A stretch of 8,120 nucleotides of DNA. It comes from Archangium sp. Its GTDB lineage: Bacteria > Myxococcota > Myxococcia > Myxococcales > Myxococcaceae. Shown one piece after another: positions 1 to 7,800 of the stretch. Below the pieces are notes generated by a model, which searched no databases, had not been told where the DNA came from, and saw only the letters and a program-made list of their open reading frames with translations. The stretch's first letter is position 1, and the number at the start of each line of letters is the position of its first letter. The position numbers were made by a program, and so were the translations under genes. The DNA is taken from NCBI GenBank assembly GCA_016793525.1, contig JAEUJT010000356.1:1-8120 (forward strand). Direction: 5' to 3'.

Positions 1-1896
1 GAGCCGACTCCCGAGCCCGTGACGCCGTCGACCCGCCTCCTGCCCCGGCTGCTGCCGCTCAACAGCCCTGGGTACTACGTGTTCCTCGCGCTCATCGCGA
101 TGTTCATTCTCGGCCCGCTCGGCGGTGTGGCGGCGAGCTACATGAACTTCTCGCTCGGCTTCTTCATCGGCGGGCAGGTGCTGGCCGGCATTCTCGGCAG
201 CACGGTGACGTACTTCTACGGCCCCGAGGGGAAACACGGCGCGAACTACATGCAGACCGCCGCGGCGTCGGTGGCCGGCATGTCGGCGATGGGCGTGCTC
301 ATTCAGGCCATGGTGTGGCTCGGTCTCCCCGAGCCTGAGACGTGGAAGCTCATTCTCTACTTCCTCTGCGTGGGCATGTTCGGGGTCGGCGTGGGCATGG
401 TGTACACGCCGCTCCTCGTCGACCGCATGCAGCTGACGTACCCGTCTGGCTTGGCGGTGGCGAACATCCTCCGCGCGCTGACCGACCCGAAGCTGCTGAA
501 GCAGAGCGTGGGTAAGTTGTTCGGCGGCATGGGGTTGGGCGCGGGGCTTTCGGTGTTGCTGGAGAAGGGCGCGGCGCTCCCGGGTATCGCGTGGCTGGCG
601 GCGAGCGGCATCAGCGTGGCGAACGTGGGCGCGGCGATGATTGTGGGCGCGCGCATCACAGTGCCGGCGGCGGTGTACGCGCTGGTGCTCGACCAACTCG
701 CGCCGTGGTTCCGCGCGCAGGGCTGGCTCGGCGAGCACGACCCGGTGCGCAAGTTCGCCTTCCTCGTCGCGCTGGGCACAATTCTCGGAGCGGCCATCGT
801 CGACATCTCGCTCATCTTGAAGCAGGCGGTCGCTCGGCTGCGCGCCCTGGCGCCCGAGGTTCCTGAGCCCACCGTCGCCGGAGAAGAGTGGAAGCGCACG
901 AACACCTCGCGGCTCGTGGCCTACGTCGCGTTCTGGGGCGTCTGCGTCATTCTCGTCTCCACCATGGTGCTGCAGGTGCCGTTGCCGTGGGTGCTCTTCG
1001 GCGTGGCGTTCAGCTTCGTGATGATGCTGGTGAACGGCATCAGCTACGGCATCACCGATTCGAACCCCATCTCCACCGCGTTTGTGCTGACGGTGGTGTC
1101 GATGGCGGCGATGGGCCTGGTCGACCCAATTCACGGTTTGCTCGCGGGAAGCATCGTCTTCGTGGTGTGCGCCATCGGCAGCGACATGCAGCAAGACCGC
1201 AGCACCGGGTGGCGGCTCGGCACGAACCGCACCATTCAGTTCCGCTACCAAGTCATCGGCGTGGTGGTGGGCGCGGTGCTGGCGGTGTTCATGTCGAAGA
1301 TTTTCATGGAGGCCTACCCGGTGCTGAAGGTCGACATTCACGCCAACCCCGAGGCCAAGATTGACCAGTGGCAGAGCGCGATGACCTACAAATTCGTCGG
1401 CGCGCTCCGCGGCATCACCCAGCCGAAGTCGTTTCAGATTCCCGCGATTCTCGTCGGCGTCGGCATCGGCCTGGTCATCGAGGTCATTCGCAAGCTGGTG
1501 AAGGGCGACGCGCGCTACCAGGCGTGGAAGCAGACGCCCAAGGGCAACGCGTTCGACGTGGCCTTCGACTGCGCGCTGATGCCGTCGCCGTACGCCTCGT
1601 CGTTCGCCGGCTTCGTCGAGCTGAAGACGAGCTTGTGGTGGGGCGCGGGCGGCGTCATCTCGTCGGTGTGGAACACGCTCAACGAGCGGCGCGCCAAACA
1701 CGCGAAGGTCGAGGGGGCCGAGGCGTTGCCCGAAGACATGTCGACGACCTCCCTCATCGGTGGAGGCCTCATCGCCGGTGACTCGCTCGCCGCGTTGGTG
1801 CTCGGCATCGTCGGGCTGGTGAAGAGCGGAGCGCTGGTGAAAGTGCTCGGCGGGGCCTCGGTGCCTCCGTCGCCGCCACCTCCCCCGACGCCGTAG
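1..1896 (+). CDS. OPT-family oligopeptide transporter (5' end may lie outside window)
   Basis: Polytopic inner-membrane protein of the OPT (oligopeptide transporter / yellow-stripe-like) family, whose members import small peptides or metal chelates by cation symport. From the GTG at 19 it is 625 residues, within the usual range. Many hydrophobic segments are visible, for example about 20-62, 110-130, 298-335, 354-386 and 411-430. Family-like features are the loop MVYTPLLVDRMQLTYPSG near 127-144, an SNPIS motif near 348-352, AIGSDMQQDRSTGWRLG near 385-401 in the position of the family's GDMxQDxKTG segment, and a C-terminal LIAGDSLAALVLGI helix near 584-597. The protein ends in a proline-rich tail. 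The frame is open to the left edge (residues EPTPEP precede the GTG) and the GTG has no Shine-Dalgarno, so the true start may be upstream. It is followed after 15 bp by hutF, suggesting one operon. Family assignment is confident; substrate is unknown. Confidence 0.9.
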   Translation, partial: EPTPEPVTPSTRLLPRLLPLNSPGYYVFLALIAMFILGPLGGVAASYMNFSLGFFIGGQVLAGILGSTVTYFYGPEGKHGANYMQTAAASVAGMSAMGVLIQAMVWLGLPEPETWKLILYFLCVGMFGVGVGMVYTPLLVDRMQLTYPSGLAVANILRALTDPKLLKQSVGKLFGGMGLGAGLSVLLEKGAALPGIAWLAASGISVANVGAAMIVGARITVPAAVYALVLDQLAPWFRAQGWLGEHDPVRKFAFLVALGTILGAAIVDISLILKQAVARLRALAPEVPEPTVAGEEWKRTNTSRLVAYVAFWGVCVILVSTMVLQVPLPWVLFGVAFSFVMMLVNGISYGITDSNPISTAFVLTVVSMAAMGLVDPIHGLLAGSIVFVVCAIGSDMQQDRSTGWRLGTNRTIQFRYQVIGVVVGAVLAVFMSKIFMEAYPVLKVDIHANPEAKIDQWQSAMTYKFVGALRGITQPKSFQIPAILVGVGIGLVIEVIRKLVKGDARYQAWKQTPKGNAFDVAFDCALMPSPYASSFAGFVELKTSLWWGAGGVISSVWNTLNERRAKHAKVEGAEALPEDMSTTSLIGGGLIAGDSLAALVLGIVGLVKSGALVKVLGGASVPPSPPPPPTP

Positions 1897-1899
1897 GCT

Positions 1900-1904
1900 G
1901 GGAG
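1900..1904 (+). promoter_or_regulatory. Shine-Dalgarno site for hutF
   Basis: GGGAG lies 7 nt before the GTG at 1912. It fixes that GTG as the start and lies within the 15 bp gap after the transporter stop codon, which supports translation from a shared transcript. Confidence 0.65.
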
Positions 1905-1911
1905 AGCTGCC

Positions 1912-2916
1912 GTGACCGCCACCGTCTACCGGCCTGATGCGGTGTACGCGGAGGGTGCGCTGCGGCGTGGCCCGCTGTGCGTCGGAGCCGATGGGCGGGT
2001 GGTGGCCTCAGCACCTCCTGGAGCGGTGGAGGTCGCGCTGCCCGGCCGCGTGGTGCTCCCTGGTTTGGTGAATGCGCACTCGCACGCGTTTCAGCGCGTC
2101 ATTCGCAGCCGCACTGAATTTCGCGCCGCGGGTCGAGCGCACGACGACTTCTGGACCTGGCGCGAGGCGATGTACGCGGCGGCCGAATCGCTCACGCCCG
2201 ACGAGGTGTACGCGGTGTCGCGGCAGGCGTTTCTGGAGATGGCGCTGGCCGGCATCACGACGGTGGGTGAGTTCCACTACCTCCACCACCAGCCTGACGG
2301 CACGCCGTACGCCGACGCGTCGGAGGTGGCTCTCCGCGTGGTGCACGCGGCCCGCGACGTCGGCCTGCGCATCGTGCTGCTTCGAGTGCTCTACGCGCGA
2401 GCGGGCTTCAACGTGGCGCCGAACCCGAGGCAACGTCGCTTCATCGACTCCGATGTGGAGACCGGGTTGTCGCGCGTCGAATCGCTGCGGAGCGCGGTGC
2501 GAGCGGATCCACTCGTCTCCGTCGGGCACGCGCCACACTCCGTGCGGGCGGTTCCTCCCGAATGGCTGCGCTCAATCGCTGGCGTGGTGCCGAACGGCGT
2601 GATGCACCTTCATGTTTCGGAGCAGCAGGCCGAGGTCGACGCGTGCCTTGCTGAGACGAGGCGTCGGCCGGTGGAGTTGCTCCACGACGTGGGCCTGCTC
2701 CGCGCGGGCACGACGGCGGTGCACGCGGTGCAAGTCACCGACGCGGAGATTCAGCTCCTCGCGCGCAGCGGAGCGACGGTGTGCGCGTGCCCGTCGACCG
2801 AGCGCAACCTGGGCGATGGCGTGGTGCCGGCCGACGCGATGCTGCGCGCGGGCGTGGGCCTTTCATTCGGGAGCGACAGCCAGGCACAAATCGACCTGCT
2901 CGACGAAGCGCGCTAG
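1912..2916 (+). CDS. hutF: HutF N-terminal portion as literally translated (334 aa)
   Basis: This is the product if the amber at 2914-2916 terminates translation. It keeps all metal-binding and catalytic residues but lacks the last 125 residues, which complete the TIM barrel and the beta-sandwich that packs N- and C-termini together in this superfamily. A truncated chain would probably be misfolded or inactive; this is inferred from the fold, not shown by the sequence. Confidence 0.6.
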   Translation: MTATVYRPDAVYAEGALRRGPLCVGADGRVVASAPPGAVEVALPGRVVLPGLVNAHSHAFQRVIRSRTEFRAAGRAHDDFWTWREAMYAAAESLTPDEVYAVSRQAFLEMALAGITTVGEFHYLHHQPDGTPYADASEVALRVVHAARDVGLRIVLLRVLYARAGFNVAPNPRQRRFIDSDVETGLSRVESLRSAVRADPLVSVGHAPHSVRAVPPEWLRSIAGVVPNGVMHLHVSEQQAEVDACLAETRRRPVELLHDVGLLRAGTTAVHAVQVTDAEIQLLARSGATVCACPSTERNLGDGVVPADAMLRAGVGLSFGSDSQAQIDLLDEAR

Positions 2917-3294
2917 CTCGAGGGTCAGCTGCGGTTGATTCGCCGTCAGCGCAATGTGTTGCCGGTGGCTGGCAGCTCGCCTTCAGCGCTCGGGAGCGCG
3001 CTGCTCGACATCGCCACCGTCGGCGGCGCGCGGAGCCTCGGCGTGGAGACGGGCACACTCGCTCCGGGGTCTCCGGCCGACTTCTTCACGGTCGACACCT
3101 CGCACCCCGCGCTCCTCGGCGTGCCTGACGACGCGCTGCTCGCCGCGGTGGCGTTCAGTGCTCCGACCGCCTCGGTGCGCGACGTGGCGGTGCAGGGAAG
3201 GCTCATCGTTCGCGACGGCGTGCACGCACTCCAGCACTCGTCGGCCGAGGCCTTCGTCTCGGTGATGAAGCGCCTTCACGGTGTGGCTGGGTAG
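2917..3294 (+). pseudogene. hutF: HutF C-terminal remnant, in frame after the amber codon
   Basis: There are 125 codons continuing in the same frame as the upstream part, beginning LEGQLRLIRRQRNVL and ending at a TAG at 3292-3294. A TTG at 2935 is the only nearby start-like codon and has no convincing Shine-Dalgarno, so independent translation is unlikely. The segment shows clean family-like sequence with no sign of decay, suggesting the interruption is recent or artefactual. Confidence 0.75.
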
Positions 3295-3361
3295 AGCTGC
3301 ACCGAGTCGGCGTTGTCGAACCTGGAGACATCGAGCCGCATGCGGAGCCGAGCCGCCCGTT

Positions 3362-3376
3362 CGAAGCGCGGCTTCG
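3362..3376. terminator. Short hairpin between convergent genes, possible terminator
   Basis: CGAAGC-GCG-GCTTCG is a perfect 6 bp stem with a 3 nt loop, abutting the stop codon of the minus-strand acyltransferase gene and 67 bp past the hutF stop. Its place between convergent genes suits a two-way terminator, but neither strand has a T-run after it, so intrinsic termination is doubtful. The rest of the 82 bp gap holds a ten-base palindrome at 3336-3345 and nothing else recognisable. Confidence 0.25.
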
Positions 3377-4606
3377 TCACCCGGCGGCGTCGCGCTTGAA
3401 CGGGTTGACGACGGGCGCTTCAGCGTGGGTCACCAGCCCGAACGCCCCGCGCACCAAGGAGTTGAGCACCGGCTGGCGGTGGCGGGCCCACACCACCGTC
3501 GGCACCGCCGTACACCCGAGGCGCGCCTTGGGCTCGAGCGCGGTGCGGCCGAACGCGGCCCGCTTCGCGCGGTGTGAAATGGCCACCTCGACCACCGCGT
3601 GGAGCAGCCGCAGGTAGAGCGGCAGCGACTTCGCCAGCTCGCGGTCGATGCCCACGTGCGCGGCGGAGACGGTCTCGCCATCGAGCCGCACCAGGATGAA
3701 GCCGACCAGCGCGCCCTGGTGACGGAGCCCGCACACGAGAATCCGCTCGGGGCCCAGCGCCGCGAGCTCGCGCCAATACGCCGGCGTCGCGGTGATCGGC
3801 CGCACCGCCGCGTTGTCGTGCACCGCGAGGTAGAGCGTTTGAATTCGGTCGGCCTCGCGCTCGACCTCCTCGGGCGTGAGGCGCTCCACGGTGCAGCCCG
3901 CCTCGAGCATCGGCTTGAGCACGGCCTGCTTCACGCTGCTGCGGTACTTCGACGTCATTCCGGCGAGGTAGTCGGCGTGTGAGGTCCATTCCGGCTTCAG
4001 GGTGAGCACCATGTTCGGCTCGGTGGCCATGGTGCGGTAGCTGAGCTGGTGGAGCAGCGCGCTGTCGTCGTGCTGGTCGGGGTCGAGATCTTTGATGAGC
4101 ACGAAGTCGGGCCGGCCGGTCAGCTTCTCCGCCTGGCGCACGCGGTACATCGCCTCGGCCACCGCGCGCCACCGGGTCTGCGCCGTCTCTCCGGGCGCGA
4201 AGGCCACGCCGTCGAGCTGTCCGCTGAGCATGCTGCCGCAGATGAGCACGCGCTGGCGCAGCTGGGCGTCGAGGGGCGAGCCGCTCCGCTGCTTTGGGAG
4301 CGCGTGCATTCGGTCCAGCCCCAGCTCGAGCAGCTGCATCGCCACCGCCGCGACCGGCTGCCCTTCGCGAAAGGCGAGCGCGTAGCGGGTCTGCAGGGCG
4401 CTGATGCCGCTGCGCTCCACGGCGCGCAAGGCGTCGCGAGACATCATCAACCCGCGGTGCCGCGCCAGCTCGTCCCACGCGTGGGTGTTGAGCAGGTCGA
4501 TGCGGTCGGCGAAGGCGAACTGCAGCCCCGTAGGTTGCCGCAGGGTGCGGTGAAGCGAGAGCACGTCTCCGAGGCGCTGCGCGGCGGTGGCGAGTGTGTT
4601 GGTCAT
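3377..4606 (-). CDS. GNAT / FemAB-like acyltransferase-fold protein, substrate unknown
   Basis: A predicted cytoplasmic protein of 409 residues with no signal peptide or membrane segment. The C-terminal half reads as an acyl-CoA N-acyltransferase (GNAT-like) fold of the FemAB/BioF2 kind. GMTSKYRSSVKQAV (about 216-229) resembles the basic K-x-R segment of that group. A beta pair, RILVCGLRHQGALVGFILV (288-306), is followed by a helix rich in Leu and by FGRTALEPKARLG (352-364), like the 'G-x-x-x-E-x-K-x-x-x-G' ends of FemAB-like proteins. The N-terminal half may be a second, degenerate copy of the fold, as in two-domain FemAB proteins. Such enzymes add amino acids or acyl groups to cell-wall or amine substrates; which one applies here cannot be read from sequence. 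I chose the ATG at 4606 over an in-frame GTG at 4615; neither has a clear Shine-Dalgarno. It converges on hutF and diverges from the lipoprotein gene. The exact family is uncertain. Confidence 0.7.
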   Translation of the reverse strand: MTNTLATAAQRLGDVLSLHRTLRQPTGLQFAFADRIDLLNTHAWDELARHRGLMMSRDALRAVERSGISALQTRYALAFREGQPVAAVAMQLLELGLDRMHALPKQRSGSPLDAQLRQRVLICGSMLSGQLDGVAFAPGETAQTRWRAVAEAMYRVRQAEKLTGRPDFVLIKDLDPDQHDDSALLHQLSYRTMATEPNMVLTLKPEWTSHADYLAGMTSKYRSSVKQAVLKPMLEAGCTVERLTPEEVEREADRIQTLYLAVHDNAAVRPITATPAYWRELAALGPERILVCGLRHQGALVGFILVRLDGETVSAAHVGIDRELAKSLPLYLRLLHAVVEVAISHRAKRAAFGRTALEPKARLGCTAVPTVVWARHRQPVLNSLVRGAFGLVTHAEAPVVNPFKRDAAG

Positions 4607-4650
4607 GGGCCGCACAGTGCCGACGCGTCGAGGCGCCGCCGCGGATCCAC

Positions 4651-4674
4651 CACGAATCGTCGAAGGACGTCGTG
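4651..4674. other. Stem-loop candidate in the intergenic region
   Basis: CACGA-AT-CGTC-GAAG-GACG-TCGTG folds into nine base pairs with a two-base bulge and a four-base loop. On the minus strand it would lie in the untranslated leader of the acyltransferase, about 45 nt before its ATG, if transcription starts further upstream. On the plus strand it could belong to a small transcript ending at the downstream terminator candidate. Nothing shows which, and chance is possible. Confidence 0.3.
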
Positions 4675-4824
4675 TGGCAACGGCATGGCCGCGCTGACGA
4701 AAAACGTCACTCCGGGTGGTGAAAATCGCCTCGCTGCTGTGCAGTGGCAGCGGAACTCTCGCGGGTTCACAGTGGGGCGAAGCTGCCTGTCTGGGGTCAG
4801 CGGAGCCTGGGTCATTTCCGCGAG

Positions 4825-4861
4825 GGGAGTCGTACTTGAACCGACAGGTGCTCCCTTTTTT
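4825..4861 (+). terminator. Intrinsic-terminator-like hairpin upstream of the lipoprotein gene
   Basis: GGGAGT at 4825-4830 pairs with GCTCCC at 4850-4855 (one G-T wobble). Inside it ACTTG (4834-4838) pairs with CAGGT (4845-4849, one wobble) around a six-base loop, leaving a three-base bulge on the left arm. A run of six T follows directly at 4856-4861. A T6 run is unusual in this GC-rich window. The structure reads in the plus direction and ends 35 nt before the lipoprotein ATG. It could be an attenuator in that gene's leader or the end of a small plus-strand RNA, because no plus-strand protein gene lies just upstream. Confidence 0.45.
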
Positions 4862-4896
4862 CCAAGGTGAAAACCCGAGGTACTCTGGCGCCTCGC

Positions 4897-7800
4897 ATGC
4901 GCACTCTTGCTCTCCGAGCCCTCGTCGCGTGGTGTTGTCTCCTGATCAGCGCGTGCAGTGAAAAGACGGTGGAGCCGCTGCTCCAGAGCGACTTCGTCGC
5001 GAAGAGAGGCGACGCGCTCTTCACCAACGCCGGCTTCGAGTCGGGCAACCTCACGGGGTGGACGACGATGCGCGGGCTGAACCCGGGCATCAATTTCCCC
5101 GTCACCCAGCTGAGTGACTTGAACATCACCTTCGACGGCGGCGTGGCCAACAGCTTCGCGCGAACGAGCGCCTCGCCGGTGCCGCTCTCGGGCATGACCG
5201 CGGGCACAGGCGTGCCGACGTACCCGCGCATCGGCACGTATTCAGCGGTGGTGAACGAGTCGCCCCAAGGCGACGACCGCAACGTCAACTCCGTCAGGCA
5301 GAGCCACCAGGTGCTCTCGTCGGACATCGACCCGAACGACGGCAAGGCGCACGTGCGGTTCGCGATGGCGCCGGCGCTCCAGGCCGCGGGGCACGTGGCC
5401 GCCGAGCAGCCGTACTTCTACATCGAGGTGCGCAACACCACCCGCAGCACCGTGCTGTACCAGAACTTCAACTACTCGGCGCAGCCTGGGTTGCCGTGGC
5501 TGACGCAGGGCACGGGCAACGACGCGGTGCTCTACACCGACTGGCAAATTTACGACGTCACCGCGCCCGACAATGGGTTGACCGTCGGCGAGACGGTGGA
5601 GATCGAGGTCTACGGCGCCGGCTGCGAGCCCGGTGGCCACTGGGGAGAAGTGTACGTCGACGGCTTCGGCGCGCTGCCGCAGTCACTGTGGATTCAGAAG
5701 AGCGCGCCCGCGTTCGTCAACGCGAATTCGAACATGACGTACACGTTTACGGTCACCAACGGCACCGGCTTCCTCGCGCCGAACGTGGTGGCTGAAGAGA
5801 CCATTCCGCAGTGGACCACGTTCGTCAGCTTGAGCGCTCCGGCGGGCGTGACGTGTACCGCGCCGGCGGTCGGCGGCACCGGCACGGTGAGCTGCCCACT
5901 CGGCTCGATGAACGCGGGGTCGGCGGCCACGTTTACGGTGACGGTGAAGACCGACACCCTCGCGGCGACGCCGCCTTCGAATCGCACCGGCGGCACGTCG
6001 GGCAGCGCCTCGAGCGGCGGCAGCACCTCGCTGACCGACACCGGCTCGGGTTGGACGAACAACCAGTGGGTCGGGTGGATGGTGTACGTCACCTACGGCA
6101 CCGGCGCGGGGCAGGCGCGGGTCATCACCGCCAACACCTCGGCGGCCCTCACCGTCTCGCCCGCGTGGACCACGAACCCGGCGAACGGGAGCATCTACAT
6201 GGTGTTGCCGCCGACCGTGTCGAACGGCAACTACTCGGTGCGCGCTGACACGGTGTCGAAGATCATCGGCCCCATGGTGCAGACGGCCATCACGCCGACC
6301 ACCACGTACACCGACCTGTCCATCGTCGTTGACGACAACATCTCGGTCGTCGACTGGGGCGGCTCGACCACGACCGTCATTACCGTCACCAACAGCGGGC
6401 CGAACGCGGTCACGGCGGCGCTGGTGAATGACACGTTCCCTTCGCAGCTCACCGCTGGCAACTGGACGTGTACGGCGTCGGCGGGCAGCTCGTGCCCCGC
6501 GAGCGGCAGCGGCAATCTGGTCAACGTCTCGGTCAACCTGCTCGTCGGCGGCACCGCGACGTTCTCCATTCCGGCCACCGTGCAGGCGGGCAGCGGTGTC
6601 GCCAGCTTCTCCAATGTGGCGTCGGTGGCCACGCCGGTCGGCACGACGGACAACACGCCCAGCAACAATGCCGACTCGAACTACACCGACATCGGCACGG
6701 TGCGCATGTTGAGCGTCTCGAAGAGCGACGCAGGCACGGGGTTGGGCACCATCACCTCGTCGCCTGCGGGCATTGCCTGCGGCCCCGCGTGTGTGAGCGC
6801 CGACGCCGGCTTCGTCGACGGCGCCTCCATCACCCTCACTGCGGTGGCACAGACCGGAGACCGCTTCGTCAGCTGGGGCGGTGCGTGTTCGGGCACGACG
6901 TACACGTGTGCGTTGACGATGACACAAGCGCGTTCGGCGACGGCGCTCTTCAGCGGGTGTGGCAACGGCACGCTGCAAACGGGCGAAGGCTGCGACGACA
7001 CCAACCTCGACGGAGGTGATGGCTGCTCGGCCACCTGCCTCGTCGAGAACACCTTTAACTGCAACACCACGTCACCCGGCGCGACCGGCTCAGCATCGTG
7101 CGCGAGCGGCGTGTGTGACACGACCAACACTCCGTCGCCTCGCTGCGAGGCAGCCAACACCTGCGGCAACGGCACGCGCGAGGTGGGCGAGGGCTGCGAC
7201 GATGGCAACACCACCAACACCGACGGCTGCTCCTCGACGTGTCTCGTGGAGGTCAATTTCAACTGCAACACGTCGAGCCCGGGTCTGACGGGCACCGCGT
7301 CGTGTGTGGCCACCGCGCTCTGCGACACCACCAACACGCCGGCCCCGCGCTGCGAGCTGCTCAATTCGTGCGGCAACGGCACGCGCGAAACAGGTGAAGG
7401 CTGCGACGACGGCAATACAACCAACAGCGACGGCTGCTCCTCGACGTGTCGTGTCGAGGTGAACTCGCCGTGCAACTCCGCCTCTCCTGGGTTGACCGGT
7501 ACGGCGTCGTGTGTGGCGACCGCGGTGTGTGACTCGACGCACTCTCCGGCGCCGCGCTGTGAGACGGCCAACGCCTGCGGCAACGGAAACCGAGAGGCGG
7601 GCGAAGGCTGCGATGACGGCAACGCGACGAGCGGAGACGGCTGCTCCTCCGCCTGTTTGGTGGAGGCCGGTTCGAGCTGCAACACGTCCTCTCCCGGGTT
7701 GACGGGCACGGCGTCGTGTGTGGCCACCGCGACGTGCGACACCACGCATACGCCGGCGGCTCGCTGCGAGGCGCTGAACACCTGCGGCAACAACGTGCGC

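Larger units (their letters stand above)
1912..3294 (+). pseudogene. hutF: Formimidoylglutamate deiminase, interrupted by one in-frame amber codon
   Basis: Amidohydrolase-superfamily enzyme that converts N-formimino-L-glutamate to N-formyl-L-glutamate and ammonia in the cytoplasmic five-step histidine degradation route. If codon 335 (TAG at 2914-2916) is read as sense, the frame encodes 460 residues, close to the family's usual length of about 450. Visible family motifs are GLVNAHSHAFQR (metal ligands His56 and His58), FWTWREAMY (80-88), HLHVSEQ (metal ligand His234, catalytic Glu237), VHAVQVTDAE (catalytic His271), CPSTERNLGDG (293-303) and SFGSDSQ with metal ligand Asp322. Residue roles are assigned by family pattern. 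All of these precede the stop. After it the same frame carries RRQRNVL, a GGARSLGVETGTLAPGSPAD segment and RDVAVQGRLIVRDG, the typical end of the barrel and the small beta-sandwich. No frameshift or other stop is seen, so the lesion is either a recent point mutation, a sequencing error, or a read-through site. The usual second histidine after the catalytic one appears to be Gln274. Confidence 0.9.
4607..4896. other. Divergent intergenic region (290 bp)
   Basis: This separates the minus-strand acyltransferase from the plus-strand lipoprotein and must carry the acyltransferase promoter, and probably that of the lipoprotein. I cannot point to convincing -35/-10 boxes. TTGAAC at 4836-4841 resembles a -35 element but has no good -10 partner at normal spacing. 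The region is less GC-rich than its surroundings, holds a ten-base palindrome at 4621-4630, and contains the two hairpins listed separately. No conserved coding signal is seen. Confidence 0.6.

Noticed and set aside
2914..2916. TAG as a pyrrolysine or programmed recoding codon
   Set aside because: HutF is not a family known to carry pyrrolysine, the residue is not in the active site, and no downstream recoding structure is evident; a point mutation or base-call error is simpler.
4621..4630. Ten-base perfect palindrome (CGACGCGTCG) 14 bp before the acyltransferase ATG as an operator
   Set aside because: Palindromes this short are expected several times by chance in 8 kb of GC-rich DNA, and there is no second copy or known regulator motif.
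4752..4768. GGAAC...GTTC inverted motif as an ECF sigma promoter or operator
   Set aside because: There is no matching -10 element at usual spacing, and the half-sites are only four bases long.
4603..4815. Minus-strand open frame of 70 codons whose stop overlaps the acyltransferase ATG (ATGA)
   Set aside because: The overlap resembles translational coupling, but there is no Shine-Dalgarno before its ATG, no recognisable family, and a single ATGA overlap is easily due to chance. Worth a glance only if conserved in relatives.
4049..4870. Plus-strand open frame of 273 codons
   Set aside because: It runs antisense to the acyltransferase gene and has a His/Arg/Leu/Val-rich shadow composition with no recognisable domain.
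4716..4961. Plus-strand open frame of 81 codons in the intergenic region
   Set aside because: It overlaps the lipoprotein signal-peptide region in another frame, runs through the terminator-like hairpin, and shows no domain or Shine-Dalgarno.
5683..6978. Antisense open frame of 431 codons, Arg/Ala/Gly-rich
   Set aside because: It lies opposite recognisable DUF11 and InlB-B-like domains of the lipoprotein; an Arg/Ala-rich translation is typical of a shadow frame in GC-rich DNA.
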